A DNA stretch of 64,000 bases, taken from contig CATOTH010000002.1 in the NCBI GenBank assembly GCA_951813065.1, positions 986,294 through 1,050,293 on the forward strand, in the 5' to 3' direction. This document shows, one piece after another, positions 44,857 through 54,016 of the stretch. The notes below the pieces were generated by a model. The model saw only the letters and a list, made by a program, of their open reading frames with translations. It was not told the origin of the DNA and searched no databases. The first letter of the stretch is position 1; each line of letters starts with the position of its first letter. The DNA is from an uncultured Bryobacterales bacterium. GTDB taxonomy: Bacteria; Acidobacteriota; Terriglobia; Bryobacterales; UBA6623. Position numbers and translations under genes: made by a program.

Positions 44857-45177
44857 CCGGAGCATCCAGTCTGTCGAATGACGGGCTGATTGACGAGGGT
44901 TTCCCATGGCTGTACAGGCACGACCGAGGTTAGGGCAATAGGACGTATCTGTTGCTGGCATCCTGGCAGGGAGCAGCTACTGCCCGAGTGGTGAGTTCGA
45001 CGACTTTCCGTGCTGACAATGGGTGTCAAGAGGACTCTCATCTCGAGAGACTGACGAGCACCTCGGCAAATGTGATTTCCACGCCCTCAATTGCGTGGCA
45101 GGAGCGTGAACTCTGCCCTGTCCCGACGCCTCCGGATCGCAATTGACAGAGGCACGGTCGAGGTTTAGGATCAGACC
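44857..45177. repeat. Leader/intergenic repeat between paralogues 3 and 4
   Basis: 321 bases, nearly identical to 43487-43806 with scattered substitutions. Ends in the shared promoter. No gene. Confidence 0.75.
45143..45171 (+). promoter_or_regulatory. Sigma-70-type promoter of paralogue 4, abutting the start codon
   Basis: TTGACA (45143-45148), 17 bases identical to copy 3, TAGGAT (45166-45171), CAGACC, ATG at 45178. Confidence 0.78.
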
Positions 45178-46227
45178 ATGCTGAGACGAATACTGATCCT
45201 CACCGTTGCGGTCGGCTGTAGTCTCGGGCTGGCCGATTTCGCGACGGCCGAAGACGTCCGTTCCCTCTTGAAGGCAGGTGCAAGCCTCACGACCGATGAG
45301 GTCGCGGCTCTCGAAGCACAGTTGCAGGCTGATCCCCTCGACATGTCTGCCCGCACCCGGTTGCTTGGCTATTACGGGGACATTCCTCGCTACCGAGAAC
45401 CTTCGTCGAAGGCACGCTTGCGCTCCCTCGTGCTTTGGCTGATCCACAACGAGCCGAAGTCCGCGGTCTTTGCCTGGTTGGCGCCACCGGCTTGGCAATT
45501 GGACCCTTACCGAGATCCCGATGGATACGTCGAGGGCAAGCAGGCGTTCCTGACACACCTGGAAAAGGAACCGAATGACCTGACCCTGCTGGAATACACT
45601 GCGGGTTTTGTGGGCTTGCGGGATCGGTCGCTTGCCATCGAGTTGCTTGAGAGGGCTCAAGGCATTGACAACGCGAACCCCGGCTGGGCTCTCAAGCTGG
45701 GTTTCAAGTACTATCTCGAGAGCCGTGGGCGATCCGAAGTGAATCGCGAGGTTGCAAGAAAGGCGTTAGGTCAATTCGAAAGGGCGTTTGAACTATCGGA
45801 AGACGACACTGTTAAGGGCGGAATGAAGTGGGCCCTAGAAGTTGCCCTTGCCCTCGAGGGATTTGACAAAGCCCGGCAGTGGGCGTCCGTGATGCTGGAG
45901 GATGACCGGCCGGGCTGGAACTACGGAAACAACATTCATCACGGGAACATCGCTCTTGGCAAGATTGCACTCGCCGAGGGAGATGTTCAAGGCGCAGCAT
46001 CGCATTTGCTGCTAGCTGGAGCCACGCCGGGTTCCCCGCAATTGAACTCATTCGGACCAGACATGGCATTGGCCAAGCAGTTGCTCGAAGCAGGAGAAAA
46101 GGAAGCGGTACTGCAGTACCTTGATCAATGCGCGAAATTCTGGAAGTCGGGTCAAGAGGAACTGCGCGAGTGGATTACTGTGGTCCGAGTTGGGGGCATG
46201 CCTAGTTCGCGGAATTTCGGACGGTGA
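45178..46227 (+). CDS. Secreted helical-repeat (TPR-like) protein, paralogue 4
   Basis: 349 residues. N-terminus as copy 3 (signal peptide then AEDVRSLLKAGASL), but from about residue 80 it is closer to copy 1: PNDLTLLEYTAGFVGLRD, LERAQGIDNANPGWALKL, NIHHGNIALGKIALAEGD, TPGSPQLNSFGPDMALAKQLLEAGE and the end VGGMPSSRNFGR. It therefore appears as a copy-1-type body under a copy-3-type head. Last unit of the array; the shared downstream segment continues for some 50 bases and then decays. Confidence 0.8.
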   Translation: MLRRILILTVAVGCSLGLADFATAEDVRSLLKAGASLTTDEVAALEAQLQADPLDMSARTRLLGYYGDIPRYREPSSKARLRSLVLWLIHNEPKSAVFAWLAPPAWQLDPYRDPDGYVEGKQAFLTHLEKEPNDLTLLEYTAGFVGLRDRSLAIELLERAQGIDNANPGWALKLGFKYYLESRGRSEVNREVARKALGQFERAFELSEDDTVKGGMKWALEVALALEGFDKARQWASVMLEDDRPGWNYGNNIHHGNIALGKIALAEGDVQGAASHLLLAGATPGSPQLNSFGPDMALAKQLLEAGEKEAVLQYLDQCAKFWKSGQEELREWITVVRVGGMPSSRNFGR

Positions 46228-46452
46228 CCCTCAGTCTGTCGGATGACAGGCTGGTTGACCAGAGATCCCGAAGGCCAATCGGCAAGAGCGAGGCAAGCCC
46301 GGCTGTTTGGCCCCTGCCTGGCGAGCCGTGCGACAGCCCGTACCTCTACGAAGTTCCGTGGAAATTGGGCCAATTGCTCATGTACGATACGAGCGGAAGG
46401 CTTTGCCGGGGATGTGATCTCGCAGTCCAACAGGTACAGTTTCAACCGCCGT

Positions 46453-48837
46453 GTGGAGCGGCTTCGACCGCTGGCTGAGCCGGCTGGCCGGAGGAATCGT
46501 TACTGTCTGATTGCGGCCTTTCTGCTCGTCTTGCCGGCTGCGCTGGCCGGAGCCGACCACGACCGTGACGCCTTCCTTTCGCGGTACTGCCTGGCGTGCC
46601 ACTCCGGCGGATCCCCTGCCGGAGGTCTAGCACTCGCAGAGGTTGATGCCGGGACTCCGGAAGGCCGTCCCGACGTGTGGGAGCGGGTCATCCGCAAGCT
46701 TGCTGCCCGGGAAATGCCGCCGACGGGAGCGCCGCATCCAGCAGAAGTGGCCAGCGAGGCATTCCGGCAAGGGCTCATCAAGGATCTGGATGCGGCCGCA
46801 GGCCGGGAGCCCTATGCGGGGCGGACTGTCATCCGGCGGCTGAATCGGAGGGAGTACGCTAATGCGATCCGCGACATCCTTGCACTGGAAGTGCCGGTGG
46901 CGGCGCGGCTTCCGCCGGACGGACAGGCGGCGGGCTTCGACAACATTGCCGACGCTCTCTCGATGTCGCCATTGCTGCTCGAGGGGTATCTCAAGGCAGC
47001 ACGGCAGGTAAGCCAGGTCGCCGTCGGAGTCAGTGATTCCTCCCCGGTTATCGAGACTTATCCGGCCACCGGGGCGCAGGGACAGTGGCAGGGAGAGGGG
47101 ATGCCATACGGGACGCGTGGCGGGATCCGCGTCAACCATCACTTCCCGTACGACGGCGAGTACGAGATCCGGGCGTTCCTCGAGAGACAGAGCCTGACGC
47201 CAACGGAGGGCGTGCGGTTCTTCCGCGCGAGAGTCCAACTGCGCGCTGGCCCCCACGTCGTTATCGTCACCTTTCCCGATGAGTTCGCGGTCCGGGAGGG
47301 TCCGGTCTCGAACGTCAGCGGCCGAGGAGGCCGCGCCCTGGGCGGCCCCCTGGACCTGCTCGGAACGGCGATCCGGCCGACCATCGACTTCCGCGTGGAC
47401 GGCCAGCGCGTCAAGCTATTCGAAATCGCGGGAAAGACCTCCGGCGAGTCGGCCTTCGACGGCCTCGCCGGCCCGCCCACGCTCGGTCGGATCGAGATCG
47501 CCGGTCCTTACGATCCCGTCCGCGCCAGCGAAACACCGAGCCGCAAGCGCCTCTTCGTCTGTCTGCCCGAGAGCCGGGACGAGGAGCCCAAGTGCGCCTC
47601 CGCGATCCTTTCCGCCGTGGCCCGCCGGGCCTACAGGCGGGACATCACGGCGAAGGACCTTGAGCCGCTGCTATCCACCTACTCGGCGGCCCGCCGGGAG
47701 CTGAACTTCGACGAGTCCGTTGCCGCCGCCCTGCGGGATGTGCTGCTGTCTCCCGACTTCCTGTTCCGGCTGGAGTTCGACCCGCCGGACTCCGTGGAGG
47801 GTGCTCTGCACCCGGTTTCCGACTTCGAACTGGCATCGCGAATCTCGTTTTTCCTGTGGAGCAGCGTTCCGGACGACGAGTTGCTCAACGCCGCCTCGAA
47901 TGGCGAGCTGAGAGACCCTGGCGTGCTGGACCGCCACGTACGGCGGATGCTGGCCGACGCACGGGCTTCGACGCTCGTGGACAATTTCGCTGAACAGTGG
48001 CTCGGACTGCGAAAACTGGCCAAGGTCCAGCCCCACTTCCTGGCCTACCCTCAGTTCGACGCCGGGCTCAGGGCGGCCTTCCGCAAGGAGACGCGATTGT
48101 TCCTGCTCAGCTTGATCCGAGAGAATCGCAGTGTCCTCGACGTGCTCGGAGCGGACTATTCCTATCTGAACGAGAGGCTGGCTCGGAACTACGGGATCCC
48201 CGGCGTGGTGGGCCCCGGCTTTCGCCGTGTTCGCCTACCTGGTGAAGCGCGGAGGGGTGGCCTGCTCGGGCAGGGCAGCATCCTCATGCTGACTTCCCAT
48301 GCAAACCGGACCTCGCCGGTACTCCGCGGTACCTGGATCCTCGATAACCTGCTGAACTCGCCGCCTCCACCACCGCCGGCGAACGTCCCGCCATTCGCGG
48401 CGAGCGCCGAGAAGGGCCGTGTCCTTACAGCCAAGGAACAGCTGGACCGGCACCGCGCCGACCCCGCGTGCAATTCCTGCCACGTCCGGATCGACCCCTT
48501 GGGATTCGCCTTGGAGAACTTCGACGTCATCGGCCGCTGGCGGCCCAAGCAAAGGGGAAAGCCTATCGATGCCTCCGCGACCCTGGCTTCGGGAGAGACC
48601 ATCGAAGGCATCGAAGGACTGAAGGAATTCCTACTGGGCCAGCCGAAACGGTTCGTGCACGCAACGACGGAGCGTCTGCTGACCTACGCACTCGGACGGG
48701 AACTGGATGCCAGGGACCAGCCGACCGTCCGCAGCATCGTACGTCAGACCGAAGCGGATGGCTACCGCTTCGTGGACCTGATGCTCGGTGTGCTCAAGAG
48801 CACGCCGTTCCAGATGCGGCAACCCGCTGGCAGCTAA
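46453..48837 (+). CDS. DUF1592-type (planctomycetal) cytochrome c protein
   Basis: About 794 residues from GTG 46453; a signal-like YCLIAAFLLVLPAALAGA precedes the mature chain. Order seen: haem motif CLACH (YCLACHSGG), DUF1587 (RRLNRREYANAIRDILALEV), DUF1595 (RRAYRRDITAKDLEPLLSTY), DUF1592 (FELASRISFFLWSSVPDDELL), DUF1588 with a second CxxCH (DPACNSCHVRIDPLGFALENFD) and DUF1585 (RFVHATTERLLTYALGREL). The frame is open to an ATG at 46243, but that part is unlike the family. It is the first gene of a three-gene run with the DUF1552 and ankyrin proteins. Periplasmic; biochemical role not established for the family. Confidence 0.88.
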   Translation: MERLRPLAEPAGRRNRYCLIAAFLLVLPAALAGADHDRDAFLSRYCLACHSGGSPAGGLALAEVDAGTPEGRPDVWERVIRKLAAREMPPTGAPHPAEVASEAFRQGLIKDLDAAAGREPYAGRTVIRRLNRREYANAIRDILALEVPVAARLPPDGQAAGFDNIADALSMSPLLLEGYLKAARQVSQVAVGVSDSSPVIETYPATGAQGQWQGEGMPYGTRGGIRVNHHFPYDGEYEIRAFLERQSLTPTEGVRFFRARVQLRAGPHVVIVTFPDEFAVREGPVSNVSGRGGRALGGPLDLLGTAIRPTIDFRVDGQRVKLFEIAGKTSGESAFDGLAGPPTLGRIEIAGPYDPVRASETPSRKRLFVCLPESRDEEPKCASAILSAVARRAYRRDITAKDLEPLLSTYSAARRELNFDESVAAALRDVLLSPDFLFRLEFDPPDSVEGALHPVSDFELASRISFFLWSSVPDDELLNAASNGELRDPGVLDRHVRRMLADARASTLVDNFAEQWLGLRKLAKVQPHFLAYPQFDAGLRAAFRKETRLFLLSLIRENRSVLDVLGADYSYLNERLARNYGIPGVVGPGFRRVRLPGEARRGGLLGQGSILMLTSHANRTSPVLRGTWILDNLLNSPPPPPPANVPPFAASAEKGRVLTAKEQLDRHRADPACNSCHVRIDPLGFALENFDVIGRWRPKQRGKPIDASATLASGETIEGIEGLKEFLLGQPKRFVHATTERLLTYALGRELDARDQPTVRSIVRQTEADGYRFVDLMLGVLKSTPFQMRQPAGS

Positions 48838-48849
48838 GAGGAGCCGATC

Positions 48850-50148
48850 ATGTTTGTGACGAAGAGGCATCTTCCACGTCGTACGTTTCTGCGTGGAGCG
48901 GGAACAACACTCGCGCTTCCGCTACTCGACGCGATGATTCCGGCGCTTACCGCGGAGAGCCTCACCGACGCGGCGCCCGTCCGGCGCCTGGGGTTCATTT
49001 ACTTTCCGCTGGGCGTCGACCGCGACCGCTGGGACCCGGAAGGAGACGGACCTGACTACCTGGCCAGCGAGGGTCTGGCTCCGCTGGCTGCCCACCGCAA
49101 GAAGTTCCTCGTACTGACGGGCCTGTCATCCGACCCGGACCGGTCGAAGACAGGTTTCCACGACCGCGCGATGGCATCGTTCATGACCGGATGCGAGCCG
49201 ACGGCGGGCAAGGTCCATGTGGGGATTTCAGTGGACCAGGTGGCGGCCGGGACCCTCGGCAAGGAGACGCCGTTCGCCTCGCTGGAACTTTCCACCGAGG
49301 AGACCGGAAACTTGCCCGGTCCGGTGTTCAAGAGCGCGACGAATCCCTTACCCTTCGAAAAGAATCCGCGTTTCGTGTTCGAGAGGCTCTTCGGCGAGGG
49401 AGGCCGGATTGACCCCGCGGCCGTGCGTCAGCGCGATGCTGCGGACCGGAGCGCCTTGGACAGCGTCTCCGAGCGGATCGCCGAGTTGAAAGCCGATCTC
49501 GGAGCCGACGATCGGCACAAGCTCGACCAGTACTTCGGGTCCATCCGTGACGTCGAACGCCGCATCGACGTCGCCATGAAGAGGTCTCCGGTGGACCTGC
49601 CGGCCACCCAGCGCCCGCCCGGAATCCCGGAAACTTGGCCGGAACATGTCAAGCTGATGTTCGACCTGCAGACGCTGGCGCTGCAAGCGGACCTCACCCG
49701 TGTCTGGACGTTCCTCTACGGTCGGGAGGCCACCTCGATGAACTTCCCGCACCTGGACATCTCGATGGGCCACCATGAGATCTCGCACCACAACTTCGAG
49801 AGGGAGAAGCTGGATGCCCTGGCGAGGATCAACGTCAACCAGACAGAGCTTCTGGCGTACTTCCTCGCGAAGCTCGACGCCCTCAAGGAAGGCAACTCGA
49901 CGCTGCTGGACCACTCGTTGATCATGTATGGCAGCAGCCTGAGCGTACCCACGAGCCATAGCCAGCGGAACCTGCCGATCCTGCTGGCGGGAGGGGCAGC
50001 GGGTCGCGTGGCCGGGGGGCGCCACATCACCTATGCGGGCGACACGACCCCGCTTACGAACCTGTACCTCACGATGCTCGACAAGGTCGGAGTACCGACC
50101 GAGAGCCTCGGGGACAGCACCGGCAAGCTCAACCGGGTGGAGGTCTAG
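48850..50148 (+). CDS. DUF1552 protein with Tat signal
   Basis: 432 residues starting with a twin-Arg leader (LPRRTFLRGAGTTLALPLLD). DUF1552 features: RRLGFIYFPLGVDRDRWDPEGDG, LTGLSSDPDRSKTGFHDRAMASFMTG, SVDQVAAGTLGKETPFASLEL and SLIMYGSSLSVPTSHSQRNLPILLAGG, consistent with an alkaline-phosphatase/sulfatase-like fold (DUF1501-related). AAGAGGAG precedes the ATG. It starts 12 bases after the DUF1592 gene and nearly always accompanies such a gene in Acidobacteriota, Planctomycetes and Verrucomicrobia, so the two probably form an exported complex. Substrate unknown. Confidence 0.88.
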   Translation: MFVTKRHLPRRTFLRGAGTTLALPLLDAMIPALTAESLTDAAPVRRLGFIYFPLGVDRDRWDPEGDGPDYLASEGLAPLAAHRKKFLVLTGLSSDPDRSKTGFHDRAMASFMTGCEPTAGKVHVGISVDQVAAGTLGKETPFASLELSTEETGNLPGPVFKSATNPLPFEKNPRFVFERLFGEGGRIDPAAVRQRDAADRSALDSVSERIAELKADLGADDRHKLDQYFGSIRDVERRIDVAMKRSPVDLPATQRPPGIPETWPEHVKLMFDLQTLALQADLTRVWTFLYGREATSMNFPHLDISMGHHEISHHNFEREKLDALARINVNQTELLAYFLAKLDALKEGNSTLLDHSLIMYGSSLSVPTSHSQRNLPILLAGGAAGRVAGGRHITYAGDTTPLTNLYLTMLDKVGVPTESLGDSTGKLNRVEV

Positions 50149-50152
50149 CGCG

Positions 50153-51871
50153 ATGTCCTGCCTCAAGACGTTCGGACTTACCGTCGTCGCTGTCTTGGCC
50201 TGTGCCGAAGCCGCCTCCGGAGCAAGCCTCGGGGCGGGCTTGGTCGAAGCCGCTCGCGCGGACGACCGGGCCGGAGTCACCGCGCTTCTGAACCGTGGCG
50301 CGGACCCGGACGCTCGCGAGGCGGACGGCTCAACCGCTCTTTCGTGGGCGGCCATTCGCGGAAACGCGGAAATCGCGAGCCGGCTGCTCGAGGCCGGGGC
50401 GGACCCGAATTTACCCAACGCGCTAGGCGTGTCCCCTCTGTCCATCGCCATCGAGAACGGGGCGACTGGGGTAACACAGCTGCTCGTCCGGCACGGGGCC
50501 GATCCGAACGCGGCTCGCGAGAGTGGGGAGACGCCTCTGATGACGGCGGCAAGGCTCGGTCAGTTCCGGCTGATGGAAGACCTGATCGATCGCGGAGCCG
50601 ACGTGAACGCGCGCGAACGCAAGTTCGGCCAGAACGCCCTGATGTGGGCCGCCGGCACCTCTGCGGCGGTGCGCCTGCTGATTGATCGCGGGGCCGACGT
50701 GGGGGCGACCACGAAGACCTGGGACGTGCGTTACACAATCTACGCTCCGAACACATTCACGCTGGGGAAAACCGGAATCCCCTGGAACACCGACGGTGAG
50801 TACGTGAGCAAGAGGGGTGGCCAGAACGCGCTCTTCTTCTCGATCCGCAAGCGGGACCTGGAGTCCGCCCGCATGCTGCTGGAAGCCGGTATCGACGTGA
50901 ACCAGCCAGCGGCGGACGGTACGACCCCGCTACTGGCATCCCTGTACAACTGGGTTCCGATCGGCGCCGACTTCCAGCCCGGGCGGGGCGCCCCCGCCCC
51001 CGCCGGCAGCTCGCAGAGATTTGGCCCGGACTGGGAAATCGCGACCCTGCTCCTCGACCGCGGAGCCGCAGTGACCGTCCGGGACGCTGCTGGCTACACG
51101 CCCCTGCACGCAGCAGCCCTGGCGGTCGCATGGGCCGGGGGAAGCAAGGACGAGACTGAAAAGGGCGTCTACCGCCATCTGGCTGCGCTGCTATCCGTCA
51201 AGCGCGCGCCCAAGGGGGCGTCACGATTCGGCCCGGACGATTGGCTCAAGATTGTCACCCGTCTGCTCGTGGAAGGTGCCGATCCCAACACGCAAACTGT
51301 CTACACCACCTCCGGGCCGTCTGGGGACGTCAGAATCAATCCGGCTCCGCCTGGCTCGACAGCCCTCCACATCGCAGCGGATTCCCGGAACGTCGATCTG
51401 GTCAGGACGCTTCTTGAGGCCGGCGCCGATACGAACCTGGTCCGCAAGGACGGCCATACGCCCTTCTCGGTGGCAGTTGTCGCGCGCGATATGCCGATCC
51501 TCGAGGCGATGGTCAAGGGGGGTGCCGACCTCCTTGCCCGGTACGATCTGGACGATCGGTTCCCGGATCCGGTCGAGGCTATCAGCCTTTCGCGGCAAGG
51601 CCAGACGATCACGCATGTGGCGGCGGGCAACCGGTTTTCGGGCGTCGTGGAATACCTCGCCTCCCAAGGGGCGCCTCTGGACTGGAAGAACGAGCAAGGC
51701 GAAACTCCGCTCGATCTTGCGGATCATCAGGAGAGGTTCCAGGAGGCGCTTTTCCGGCAGGGTGCCGAGGGGGATCCGAAAAAGCTGCAGGCGGTGGTCC
51801 GGCCGACCGATACGACTGACGTCATCAAGAGGCTTCTGGCCGCAAGAACGAGCGCACCGGGAAAACCGTAA
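50153..51871 (+). CDS. Secreted ankyrin-repeat protein
   Basis: 572 residues with a signal peptide (FGLTVVAVLACAEAASGA) and at least eight ankyrin-like repeats: GVTALLNRGADPDAREADGSTALSWAA, IASRLLEAGADPNLP, VTQLLVRHGADPNA, LLIDRGADVGA, ARMLLEAGIDVNQP, TLLLDRGAAVTVRDAAGYTPLHAAA, VRTLLEAGADTNLV and VEYLASQGAPLDWKNEQGETPLDLA. Starts 4 bases after the DUF1552 stop with GGAGG upstream, so it is the third gene of the operon. The repeats likely form a protein-binding surface for the two exported partners; this is inferred from gene order only. Confidence 0.88.
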   Translation: MSCLKTFGLTVVAVLACAEAASGASLGAGLVEAARADDRAGVTALLNRGADPDAREADGSTALSWAAIRGNAEIASRLLEAGADPNLPNALGVSPLSIAIENGATGVTQLLVRHGADPNAARESGETPLMTAARLGQFRLMEDLIDRGADVNARERKFGQNALMWAAGTSAAVRLLIDRGADVGATTKTWDVRYTIYAPNTFTLGKTGIPWNTDGEYVSKRGGQNALFFSIRKRDLESARMLLEAGIDVNQPAADGTTPLLASLYNWVPIGADFQPGRGAPAPAGSSQRFGPDWEIATLLLDRGAAVTVRDAAGYTPLHAAALAVAWAGGSKDETEKGVYRHLAALLSVKRAPKGASRFGPDDWLKIVTRLLVEGADPNTQTVYTTSGPSGDVRINPAPPGSTALHIAADSRNVDLVRTLLEAGADTNLVRKDGHTPFSVAVVARDMPILEAMVKGGADLLARYDLDDRFPDPVEAISLSRQGQTITHVAAGNRFSGVVEYLASQGAPLDWKNEQGETPLDLADHQERFQEALFRQGAEGDPKKLQAVVRPTDTTDVIKRLLAARTSAPGKP

Positions 51872-51885
51872 TGGAGCCGTTCGGC

Positions 51886-53127
51886 TCAGGCTTCGGGCTC
51901 GACCGTCCAGCCGAAGCCCGGCCCGTCCGACGGTCGGGTGTAGATGCCTTCGGGGCCGCGCGTCAGGTTGTTATCTTCCTCGTACCGCTCATAGACGACA
52001 TCCGGCCCGCCGGGAGCCGGCATGAACATCTCGGCCCACGGGGAATTGGGCGTGGCGTAGATGAAGTGCACGGCGTCCCTCTGGCCACCACCGTGCGGGA
52101 TCACCGGGATGTCGTGGGCGGTCGCCATATGCGCGATCTTGACAAGCTCACTCATGCCGCCGCACCAGTGGATGTCGGGCTGCCAGATTTCCGCTCCGTT
52201 CACCCGCATGAGCTGGCGGAAGCCGTACCTGGTATAGATGTGCTCGCCGGTGACGATCCGCGTGGAGGTGATGGTTTCGCGAAGTCGGCCGAATCCCTCG
52301 TAGTCGTCCGGGGGCAGCGCCTCCTCGATCCAATAGACGTTGTACGGCTCGAACGCCTCTGCAAGCTCGATTGTGTAGCGCTCGGTCAGGGCCATCCAGC
52401 AGTCCATCATCACGTCGCCATCGTCGCCCACCGCTGCGCGGGCACGCTTGACGAGTTCGACGTTCTTGCGGATGCCTTCCCTGCCGTCGGCGGGACCATA
52501 GGGCAGGGCCAGCTTGAGGCGCTTGTAGCCGAACTCCACGTGCTGCTCGATATCGTTGCCGGTGCAGTAGCACGGGATGCGGGGATGGATGCGGCCACCG
52601 AGCAACCTCCAGACGGGAGCGTCCCAGACCTTGCCGGCAATGTCCCAGAGAGCGATGTCGACCCCGGAAATGGCGTTGACCACGCTGCCCTTGCGTCCGT
52701 AGGACATGGTGGCGCGCCACATGATGTCCCAAAGGCGCTCGATGTCGAGGGGATTCTCTCCCATGACGAGTCTCGACAGATGGTCCTCGACAATGACCCC
52801 ACCGGCGGGTCCACCCCGGCCGTAGCCCGTGACGCCCTTGTTGGTGGAGACCTCGACCCAGAAGCTGCCTGCGCGGGGTCCGGTTGCCCGGAAAAGGCTC
52901 CGCATTGGCTTGTACTTCGGATAGATCGAGACCGGGTTGGCTACCTCGACCCGGTTGGTCGACCACGAGCCGGGAGCGGGCTCGAATCTGGGGACGGGGC
53001 GCTTGGGCCGCATGTTGACCAATCGCACGCCTGTGATGCGGAGGTCGTCCTCGACACGCGCAAATGCGGGAAATGCAAGCGGCACAGCAGCGGCCGAGCC
53101 GATGCTCAGGAACTCCCGACGATCCAT
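51886..53127 (-). CDS. L-rhamnonate dehydratase-like enolase-superfamily enzyme with Tat-like leader
   Basis: 413 residues of the mandelate racemase/enolase superfamily, close in motif pattern to RhmD: MMDCWMALTERY (metal Asp), VYWIEEALPPDDYEG (Glu), IVTGEHIYTRYGF (Glu), IWQPDIHWCGGMSEL (Asp) and VIPHGGGQ (His). It begins MDRREFLSIGSAAAVPLAF, a twin-Arg-type leader unusual for this normally cytoplasmic enzyme. Start 53127 gives this leader; the longer frame adds 30 residues. Acid-sugar dehydratases remove water from aldonates. Convergent with the ankyrin gene (14-base gap). The substrate, rhamnonate or another aldonate, is inferred. Confidence 0.82.
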   Translation of the reverse strand: MDRREFLSIGSAAAVPLAFPAFARVEDDLRITGVRLVNMRPKRPVPRFEPAPGSWSTNRVEVANPVSIYPKYKPMRSLFRATGPRAGSFWVEVSTNKGVTGYGRGGPAGGVIVEDHLSRLVMGENPLDIERLWDIMWRATMSYGRKGSVVNAISGVDIALWDIAGKVWDAPVWRLLGGRIHPRIPCYCTGNDIEQHVEFGYKRLKLALPYGPADGREGIRKNVELVKRARAAVGDDGDVMMDCWMALTERYTIELAEAFEPYNVYWIEEALPPDDYEGFGRLRETITSTRIVTGEHIYTRYGFRQLMRVNGAEIWQPDIHWCGGMSELVKIAHMATAHDIPVIPHGGGQRDAVHFIYATPNSPWAEMFMPAPGGPDVVYERYEEDNNLTRGPEGIYTRPSDGPGFGWTVEPEA

Positions 53128-53245
53128 GCTTGATGACTCCTTTTCGCGGTCGTGGCGGCAGCGCCGGAAGAGGCGCAGGCAGCCCAAGGCTACCACGCCG
53201 CCAGTCGGATGTCGCAAGTCCCTGGCCCCTTACGCCGCGGGCAGT

Positions 53246-54016
53246 TCAGAGCGCAGCTGTATCTAGAATCTTCGTCAGGGCTGTTCCGACTTCCAACGGG
53301 TTTGTGACCCTGAATCGGGCACGAGACGACGAACTGGTCGGTCCGACGAAGACGGTGACCGATTTCTGAGGTAGAGCCCGGAATGCGGTCTCGTCGGTCG
53401 TGTCGTCCCCGAAATAGATGGCCAATCCTCCAATCTCGCGCAGCAGGGTCGTTGCCGCGACGCCCTTGTCGACGCCGTCGGCCGGCGTGATGTCGAAGAC
53501 CATCTTGCCGGGGCTGGCTCTCAGAGCCGGATCCGCGCCAACCGCTCGCCGCACGCTCTCGGCAATCCGTTCGTAATCGCCCGGATTGGCGTTGCGGTAG
53601 TGCGCGGCCGCCGAAAGGCCCTTGTTTTCGACCTCGAACCCAGTGACATCCGCCAGGTCCATGACAAGACGTCGGGAAACCGCCGCGATCGCGGACCTGC
53701 CGCGATCGTCCGCCTCGACCGCGTCGCTATCCGGTCGGATGCGTTCCCGCCCATGACTTCCGAAGTAGTGGATACCTGCGAGCCCCGCGAGTGACCGGAC
53801 GTCGCCTGCCGAGCGACCGCTGACAATCGCCATCGTGACGCGGGAGCAGCGTGCCAGCGCGCGCAGGGCTTCCATCGTCTTGGCCGGGATACGAGCGTCA
53901 GGCGGATGCGGCACGATAGGTGCCAAAGTCCCGTCGAAGTCCAGCATCAACAGCAGGTGCTCAGCCTCCCGCAGCCTGGCATCGACGGCTGGCCAGGCGT
54001 CGAGGAGGTGCCTCAT
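53246..54016 (-). CDS. otsB: Trehalose-6-phosphate phosphatase
   Basis: 256 residues, HAD superfamily. Motif I LMLDFDGTLAPIVPHP (nucleophile and acid Asp), motif II-like AIVSGRSAGDVRSL, and motif IV IYFGDDTTDETAF, with a cap domain between. It removes phosphate from trehalose-6-phosphate made by OtsA. ATG at 54016 overlaps the otsA stop (ATGA), showing translational coupling; upstream in-frame starts exist inside otsA but are less likely. Confidence 0.93.
   Translation of the reverse strand: MRHLLDAWPAVDARLREAEHLLLMLDFDGTLAPIVPHPPDARIPAKTMEALRALARCSRVTMAIVSGRSAGDVRSLAGLAGIHYFGSHGRERIRPDSDAVEADDRGRSAIAAVSRRLVMDLADVTGFEVENKGLSAAAHYRNANPGDYERIAESVRRAVGADPALRASPGKMVFDITPADGVDKGVAATTLLREIGGLAIYFGDDTTDETAFRALPQKSVTVFVGPTSSSSRARFRVTNPLEVGTALTKILDTAAL

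Larger units (their letters stand above)
41039..46227 (+). repeat. Tandem array of four paralogous gene units, period about 1.37-1.40 kb
   Basis: Starts at 41039, 42437, 43807 and 45178. Each unit is a leader of about 320-330 bases plus a gene of about 350 codons, all on the plus strand. The leaders of units 3 and 4 (43487-43806 and 44857-45177) are almost identical, and genes 2 and 3 share long identical stretches in their 3' halves. After each gene a related segment around GATTGACGAG follows. The pattern points to repeated duplication with some gene conversion. Confidence 0.9.
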
